NCBI RefSeq assembly: GCF_000721265.1 | Contig: NZ_JOFZ01000008.1 | Location: 124,001 to 188,000, forward strand | DNA length: 64,000 bases | DNA from: Streptomyces sp. NRRL F-5126 | Lineage (GTDB): Bacteria; Actinomycetota; Actinomycetes; Streptomycetales; Streptomycetaceae | Direction of reading: 5' to 3' | Shown here: piece by piece, positions 59,385 through 64,000 of the stretch | Position numbering within the stretch: the first letter of the stretch is position 1 | Layout: every line of letters starts with the position of its first letter | The notes under the pieces: model-generated | What the model was told of the DNA's origin: nothing | Database searches by the model: none | The model's input: only the letters and a program-made list of their open reading frames with translations | Made by a program: the position numbers and the translations under genes

Positions 59385-59894
59385 ATGGCCGTCGTCAAGG
59401 TCAGGAACCTCTGGACCGCGTTCATCACCGCGTTCTTCGCCGTACTCGCCACGCTTGGCCTCACCACCCCCGCCGCTGCCGCCCGCGCCGCCGTCGCGCA
59501 GCCGGCCGACCAGCCCGCCGACCGCGGTGCCGAGACCGCCGTCCCCGCGCCTGCCGCGCCGGTGCCCGCCCCACGGGTGGATCCGGGCGGGACGGCGGCG
59601 GCCCCTGCCGCCGGCAACCGGCGCAGGACAGCGGAGCCCGCGCCCGCCGCGCTCGAACCCCGCGCACCGCGTGACCGCTCGCTGCCGCCCACCATCAAGC
59701 AGCGCATCACCGCGGAGGCCCACGGCTCGTCGCCCTCCGTCCGCAGGATCCCCGCTCAGCTTCCGCTGCAGGACGACGCTTCCGATTCTGATGCCTCTGG
59801 CTCTGACGCCTCTGGTTCTGGTGCTTCCGGCCTTGGTGCTTCTGGCCGTGGTGCTTCTGATCTGGCCGACGCCGCGCTCGCGGGGGCAGCGTGA
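59385..59894 (+). CDS. small secreted Ala/Pro-rich protein with Ser-Asp/Gly-Ala repeats
   Basis: 169 residues from ATG 59385 (GAGGAG upstream). Signal peptide KVRNLWTAFITAFFAVLATLGLTTPAAAA. The mature part is Ala/Pro/Arg-rich with a conserved-looking SLPPTIKQRITAEAHGSSPSVR segment, and ends in DASDSDASGSDASGSGASG-like repeats. No enzyme signature. Terminator hairpin begins at its stop. Confidence 0.75.
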   Translation: MAVVKVRNLWTAFITAFFAVLATLGLTTPAAAARAAVAQPADQPADRGAETAVPAPAAPVPAPRVDPGGTAAAPAAGNRRRTAEPAPAALEPRAPRDRSLPPTIKQRITAEAHGSSPSVRRIPAQLPLQDDASDSDASGSDASGSGASGLGASGRGASDLADAALAGAA

Positions 59895-59928
59895 GGCGCC
59901 GGGTCCCTCGCGGGAAGCCCGGCGCCTC
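59893..59928. terminator. terminator between convergent genes
   Basis: 11-bp stem (59893-59903 with 59918-59928); the 14-base loop can form a small inner TCCC/GGGA hairpin. Confidence 0.75.
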
Positions 59929-59955
59929 GGGAAGCTCCGTGTGCGCGTCCGGCCG

Positions 59956-60642
59956 TCAGGAAGACTTCCTCTTCTTTTCCTGCTGGTCCGCCTCCGGGTC
60001 CGCCAGGGTCGCACCACCGTCCGCGCTGTCCGCGCCGGAGGAGCCGTCCACCGACGTCAGGTTGGGCCGGTCGGAGACCTCGGTCGGGGCAGGCGGCTCC
60101 ACCAGCCAGTCGGGGTTGGCCTGCTTGTCCCACCACTTCCACGCGGCGAAGGCGCCACCGGCCACCACGCCGGCGATCGCGAGCCCCTTGAAGACACGGC
60201 CCGCCACGACCCGTCGCCTGTGCTTGCGCACCAGCTTCTGGATCTCGGAGACGGAGACCTGCCCGCGCAGCGCGGCGAACGCCGCGGCCGAACGAGCGGC
60301 GGCCTCCTCGGCCATCGGCCCCGCGGCCGCCCTGGCCTGCTCCACCCGCGGTGCCGTGTACTCGGCGGCCTGCCGAGCAGCCGACCGCGTACGGGCGGCA
60401 GCCTTCTGCGCGGCGAGATCGACCTTCGGGGGCACGTGCGGTGCCAGGAGCGCGTCGTACTGATCGCGCGCCTGCTGCGCGGCCTTCGACATCGTCGGCG
60501 CGAGCCGTACGCGTGCCTCGCGTGCGTACTGCGCGGCCTGGTCCTTCGCCGTGCCGGCGTACGGAGCCACCGCTTCCGCGGCGTGCTGCACGCTCTCCCT
60601 CGCTGAATCGGTAGCGGCGCGCACGCTGTCCATGCGGGTCAC
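59956..60642 (-). CDS. DUF5324 family membrane protein
   Basis: 228 residues from GTG 60642 (AGGAGG 8 bases upstream). A long helical, Ala-rich amphipathic region (~1-125; DSARESVQHAAEAVAPYAGTAKDQAAQYAREAR) resembles apolipoprotein-like or YtxH-type coils, then a basic patch (KHRRRVVAGRV), one helix (GLAIAGVVAGGAFAAWKWW) and a hydrophilic acidic tail. Typically located next to the cyclophilin gene in Streptomyces. Function unknown. Confidence 0.82.
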   Translation of the reverse strand: MTRMDSVRAATDSARESVQHAAEAVAPYAGTAKDQAAQYAREARVRLAPTMSKAAQQARDQYDALLAPHVPPKVDLAAQKAAARTRSAARQAAEYTAPRVEQARAAAGPMAEEAAARSAAAFAALRGQVSVSEIQKLVRKHRRRVVAGRVFKGLAIAGVVAGGAFAAWKWWDKQANPDWLVEPPAPTEVSDRPNLTSVDGSSGADSADGGATLADPEADQQEKKRKSS

Positions 60643-60934
60643 AGGATCATCCTCCTCGGTGGCGTTCGATATGTCGCCTGTCCACCCTTTTCGAAATCAT
60701 GCCCTTCGCGCTCCGCGTCGGCATGCGTTACAGGCATCCGTGTCACGATTCCGTCGTCTGCGTCCTTCGTCCGCGTCGTCCACCTGGCCGTGCCAGGCCT
60801 CCGGACGCTCTTGACCGGTACCCCCGTCGAAGCCTTGAATGCGCTCCGGGGCGCTCTCGCATGCCCGCACGCCCATCGGGGCGGCCTTCCGTGCGAGGAT
60901 CGGAAGGACAAAACAGTCTTACGGAAGGCACATC

Positions 60935-61462
60935 GTGGCCGAGCAGCTTTACGCCACTCTGAAGACCAATCACGGCGACATCGAGATCCGGCTGTTCCCG
61001 GACCACGCGCCGAAGACGGTCAAGAACTTCGTCGACCTCGCCACGGGCGGTCGCGAGTGGACGCACCCCGCGACCGGTCAGAAGACGACCGAGCCGCTCT
61101 ACAACGGCACCATCTTCCACCGTGTGATCAGCGGCTTCATGATCCAGGGCGGAGACCCGCTGGGCAACGGCACCGGCGGCCCCGGGTACGAGTTCGGCGA
61201 CGAGTTCCACCCCGACCTGTCGTTCGACCGCCCCTACCTGCTGGCGATGGCCAACGCGGGCCCGGGCACCAACGGCTCACAGTTCTTCATCACCGCCGTC
61301 CCCACGGGTCACCTCAACCGCAGGCACACCATCTTCGGTGAGGTCAGCACCGAGGCCGGCCAGAAGGTCGTCGACTCGATCATCAGCTCGCAGACCAACC
61401 CGCGCACGGACCGTCCCCTCCAGGACGTCGTGATCGAGTCGGTCTCCGTCGAGAAGCGCTGA
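60935..61462 (+). CDS. peptidyl-prolyl cis-trans isomerase, cyclophilin type
   Basis: 175 residues from GTG 60935 (ACGGAAGG upstream). FPDHAPKTVKNFVDLA, FHRVISGFMIQGGDP (catalytic Arg and Phe/Met), LLAMANAGPGTNGSQFFIT and HLNRRHTIFGEV cover the complete active site. Cytoplasmic; speeds prolyl isomerisation in folding. The 293-bp gap to the divergent DUF5324 gene should hold both promoters. Confidence 0.95.
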   Translation: MAEQLYATLKTNHGDIEIRLFPDHAPKTVKNFVDLATGGREWTHPATGQKTTEPLYNGTIFHRVISGFMIQGGDPLGNGTGGPGYEFGDEFHPDLSFDRPYLLAMANAGPGTNGSQFFITAVPTGHLNRRHTIFGEVSTEAGQKVVDSIISSQTNPRTDRPLQDVVIESVSVEKR

Positions 61463-61657
61463 GCCCCTCCGAGGGGCGTTGTGGCCCCTGGACCCTTCCG
61501 GGAACCTTCGGCCCCGCCCGTCCGTGTAGTGGAGACAGCCCGACGAGTGGCTGCCCGGCGCGGGCCGGGACGGGCGGGGCGCGCGCCGGCCGAACCGTGA
61601 ACGGCGGTGCCACCCGGACGTGAACGCCGCGCAGAGGTGAAGAGGACCGTGGGAGCG

Positions 61658-62593
61658 ATGGACGAGGCAGAGCGGGCGGCGGCCGCGGGCAGCGGTCTGC
61701 CGGGCTGCTACCGGCACCCGGATCGGGGCACGGGCGTGAGGTGCACCCGGTGCGAGCGCCCCATCTGCCCCGCGTGCATGGTCAGCGCCTCCGTGGGCTT
61801 CCAGTGCCCCGACTGCGTCCGCGGCGCGGCCCCCGCCGCCCCGTCGGCCGGCCGCCCGGCGGCCTCGGCCGTCCCCGCCGGAGCAGCGGCCAGGATCGGC
61901 GGTGCGGTACGCGGCGGACGGGGCGACACCACGCCGCGGACGGTGGGCGGCGCGCCCGTGCGCCAGGGCCAGAACCCGCGGCTGGTCACGCAGATCCTCA
62001 TCGGGATCAACATCGCGGTGTTCATCGCCGCCCGGCTGCACGGCGTCTCCCTGGCCAATGACCTGGAGCTGTCGGGCTTCGGAGTCGCGAACGGCCAGTG
62101 GTACCGGCTGTTCACGTCGATCTTCGACCACTACCAGTTCTGGCACATCGGCTTCAACATGCTGAGCCTGTGGTGGATCGGCGCGCCTCTCGAAGCCGCG
62201 CTCGGCCGGCTGCGCTACACGGCGCTGTATCTGATCTCGGGCATCGCGGGCAGCGCGCTCACGTATCTGATCGCGTCGCCCTTCCTGCCCTCGCTGGGCG
62301 CTTCCGGTGCGATCTTCGGACTGTTCGGAGCGATGGTCGTGCTGGTGCGCAGGCTCCGCTACGACATGAGGCCGGTGATCGCGCTCCTGGCGATCAACCT
62401 CTTCATCACGTTCTTCTGGGCGGGCATCGCCTGGCAGGCACACATCGGCGGCCTGGTCGCGGGCGCGCTGATGGCGATCGGCCTGGTCCATGCGCCGCGC
62501 GAGTACCGGACGCTGGTGCAGACGGCGAGCTGCGTGGGAGTCCTCGCCGTCTCGGTCGTCCTGATCCTGGTCAGAACGTCGATGCTCACCTGA
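61658..62593 (+). CDS. rhomboid intramembrane serine protease with N-terminal zinc finger
   Basis: 311 residues from ATG 61658; a GTG three codons earlier (61649) is equally possible. The N-terminal CYRHPDRGTGVRCTRCERPICPACMVSASVGFQCPDC is a B-box-like zinc finger. After a linker come six or seven helices with the rhomboid residues: WHIGFNM (Asn), catalytic Ser in LGASGAIFG, catalytic His in WQAHIGGLVAG. Cleaves membrane proteins; targets unknown. A DnaA-box cluster lies just downstream. Confidence 0.92.
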   Translation: MDEAERAAAAGSGLPGCYRHPDRGTGVRCTRCERPICPACMVSASVGFQCPDCVRGAAPAAPSAGRPAASAVPAGAAARIGGAVRGGRGDTTPRTVGGAPVRQGQNPRLVTQILIGINIAVFIAARLHGVSLANDLELSGFGVANGQWYRLFTSIFDHYQFWHIGFNMLSLWWIGAPLEAALGRLRYTALYLISGIAGSALTYLIASPFLPSLGASGAIFGLFGAMVVLVRRLRYDMRPVIALLAINLFITFFWAGIAWQAHIGGLVAGALMAIGLVHAPREYRTLVQTASCVGVLAVSVVLILVRTSMLT

Positions 62594-62614
62594 GGTGGGG
62601 CTCTGCCCACAGCG

Positions 62615-62859
62615 TTGTCCACAGAACGTGCCGAATCCTGTGCTTGCGGTGCCGGGACGGTGCCCGCGCTGCGGCGAGACCGTGCCCGGCAGGGTGACGA
62701 TACGGCGCTGACCTGCGGTGACACGGTCCCCGGCGCCCGGTTTGACGCGAGGGGAGCCGGTCCGCGGCCGTGGCCGCGGTCATACCGGCGTCAACCTCCC
62801 GCGAAGTTATCCACAGATCTTCAGACCTTTTCCCCTGCTGTGGAAATGCCTGTGGATAA
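62615..62859. promoter_or_regulatory. DnaA-box cluster upstream of crgA
   Basis: Three perfect boxes: TTGTCCACA (62615-62623), TTATCCACA (62807-62815) and TTATCCACA on the minus strand (62851-62859), plus a weaker minus-strand box (62839-62847). They lie in the 281-bp gap between the rhomboid and crgA genes, ~31 kb from oriC. Perfect boxes are rarer inside oriC itself. Confidence 0.85.
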
Positions 62860-62874
62860 CTCCCTGGACCGGCG

Positions 62875-63132
62875 TTACTTCCACTGGGTGGAGAAACCGA
62901 ACCCCGCCGCGATGAAGACGAAGCCGACGGCGACGTTCCAGTTGCCGAAGGCCTTCACCGGCAGGTCTCCGCCCGTCACGTAATAGACGAGGATCCATGC
63001 CAGACCGAGCAGGAACATCGCCAGCATGACCGGCGCCACCCAGTTGCGATTGGACAGCCTGATGTCCGTCGCACTCCTGGAGGTCGGAGGCGGCGTGAAA
63101 TCCGCCTTCTTGCGGATCCGGGACTTCGGCAC
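62875..63132 (-). CDS. crgA: cell-division inhibitor CrgA
   Basis: 85 residues: [16 protein letters not shown], then two helices ([23 protein letters not shown] and [21 protein letters not shown]), an almost invariant CrgA. It inhibits FtsZ-ring formation in aerial hyphae and controls sporulation septation. The stop lies 16 bp from the minus-strand DnaA box, so the DnaA cluster is 3' of crgA and the rhomboid gene ends towards it; a link to replication is therefore positional only. Confidence 0.96.
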   Translation of the reverse strand: MPKSRIRKKADFTPPPTSRSATDIRLSNRNWVAPVMLAMFLLGLAWILVYYVTGGDLPVKAFGNWNVAVGFVFIAAGFGFSTQWK

Positions 63133-63273
63133 GAGGAACTCTCCTGTCGATGTGCTGCGTGACCGCGCAGGGGACTGAACGGCCGGCGCCCGTGGACACC
63201 GGGGGGACGCGCGACCCGGCCGGGCGCTCCGTTAGCGTAGTGCTTCCGTGCCGCCCGAGGAGATAAGGGTACG

Positions 63274-64000
63274 TTGAGCAATTACGAACCCGGCCCCCGC
63301 GCCCCCGGCGATCGCGGCCCGCACCCCGCGCGCACGCGCCGGCCGCGGCCCGTGAGACTGCTCACGCTCGCCGTGTTCGCGCTGGCAGGCCTGATCTTCG
63401 TGGCCAGTTCCAACGCGGCCAAGGGTACGGACATCCGCACGGACGCGTCCCTGCTCAAACTCTCCGACCTCATCCAGGAGCGCAGCGGCAACAACGCGGA
63501 CCTCGACAGGTCGGCCGCCGCCGTACGCCGTGACGTCGACGCGCTCGCGAAGCGCGACGACGGCGCCGGCGCCGCCGAGGACAAGCGGCTGCGCGCGCTG
63601 GAGGACCGCGCCGGCACGCGCCCGCTGTCCGGTGACGCCGTCACCGTCACCCTGGACGACGCCCCGCCGGACGCGACCGCGGCCCCCGGCTACCCGCAGC
63701 CCCAGCCGAACGACCTCGTGATCCACCAGCAGGACCTGCAAGCCGTCGTCAACGCGCTGTGGCACGGCGGCGCACGCGGCATCCGCGTCATGGACCAGCG
63801 GCTCATCGCCACGAGCGCGGTGCGCTGCGTCGGCAACACCCTGATCCTCCAGGGGCGCGTCTACTCGCCGCCGTACCGGATCACCGCGGTGGGAGACCCG
63901 GCGAAGCTGCGCAAGGCGATCGACGCCACTCCGTCCATCCAGAACTACCTGCTGTACGTACAGGCGTACGGCCTCGGCTGGGACGTCCACGACGACGGGC
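63274..64000 (+). CDS. DUF881 family membrane protein (3' end outside window)
   Basis: Open to the right edge from TTG 63274 (GAGGAGATAAGGG upstream); about 242 codons visible. A short basic cytoplasmic arm, one helix (LLTLAVFALAGLIFVASSNAA), a coiled-coil-like region (LIQERSGNNADLDRSAAAVRRDVDALAKRDD) and the DUF881 domain with VTVTLDDAP, LVIHQQDLQAVVNALWHGGARGIRVMDQRLIATSAVRCVGNTLILQGRVYSPPYRI. DUF881 proteins next to crgA are common in actinobacteria and are linked to division sites. Function not established. Confidence 0.88.
   Translation, partial: MSNYEPGPRAPGDRGPHPARTRRPRPVRLLTLAVFALAGLIFVASSNAAKGTDIRTDASLLKLSDLIQERSGNNADLDRSAAAVRRDVDALAKRDDGAGAAEDKRLRALEDRAGTRPLSGDAVTVTLDDAPPDATAAPGYPQPQPNDLVIHQQDLQAVVNALWHGGARGIRVMDQRLIATSAVRCVGNTLILQGRVYSPPYRITAVGDPAKLRKAIDATPSIQNYLLYVQAYGLGWDVHDDG

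Overview
The window is a GC-rich actinobacterial chromosome segment centred on the replication origin. The order rpmH-dnaA-oriC-dnaN-gnd-recF-dciA-gyrB-gyrA, the parAB locus with GTTTCACGTGAAAC parS sites, TTGTCCACA-type DnaA boxes, many GTG/TTG starts and genes such as crgA, a DLW-39 peptide and the sigM-trxBA block all point to Streptomyces; I do not assign a species.

Layout. 1-7671: start of rpsF, a small membrane protein, and an envelope block (FemX-like transferase, alanine-racemase-like protein, GT87-type transferase, class A PBP). 7672-9980: PadR regulator with a very long palindromic operator candidate, then inositol-phosphate synthase. 9981-21580: CCA-adding enzyme and a six-gene run (DUF6049-like secreted protein, MurJ, a pseudokinase with a sugar-binding-like ectodomain, ECF sigma factor, zinc anti-sigma factor, then TrxB/TrxA behind a SigR-type promoter). 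21580-28494 on the minus strand: GNAT, parB-parA, rsmG, jag, yidC, yidD, rnpA, rpmH. 28495-41850 on the plus strand: dnaA, oriC, dnaN, gnd, recF, dciA, gyrB, gyrA and a DUF3566 membrane protein.

41920-52634: a tRNA-Ile(GAT) gene holds a 10.7-kb integrative and conjugative element of the actinomycete (pSAM2-like) type, bounded by 50-bp direct repeats of the tRNA 3' half. One leftward block of overlapping or closely packed genes encodes a regulatory protein, the FtsK-like DNA translocase, Spd-type spread proteins, three tiny zinc-ribbon proteins, an m5C-type methyltransferase, a rolling-circle Rep, Xis and Int. A divergent GntR (KorSA-like) repressor faces three palindromic operators. Rightward cargo is a YdcF protein, a non-coding region with large hairpins, and an HNH nuclease built like the phosphorothioate-dependent restriction enzyme ScoMcrA but without its SRA part.

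52638-64000: the displaced native terminator of the tRNA, a GNAT, a DLW-39 peptide, a secreted protein convergent with a Ser/Thr kinase, an XRE regulator, tRNA-Ala(TGC), a DUF574 methyltransferase, two small envelope proteins, cyclophilin, rhomboid protease, a cluster of perfect DnaA boxes far from oriC, crgA and the start of a DUF881 protein. The core genes couple replication (DnaA, DnaN, gyrase), segregation (ParABS), membrane insertion and cell-wall growth; the accessory element is the main foreign piece.
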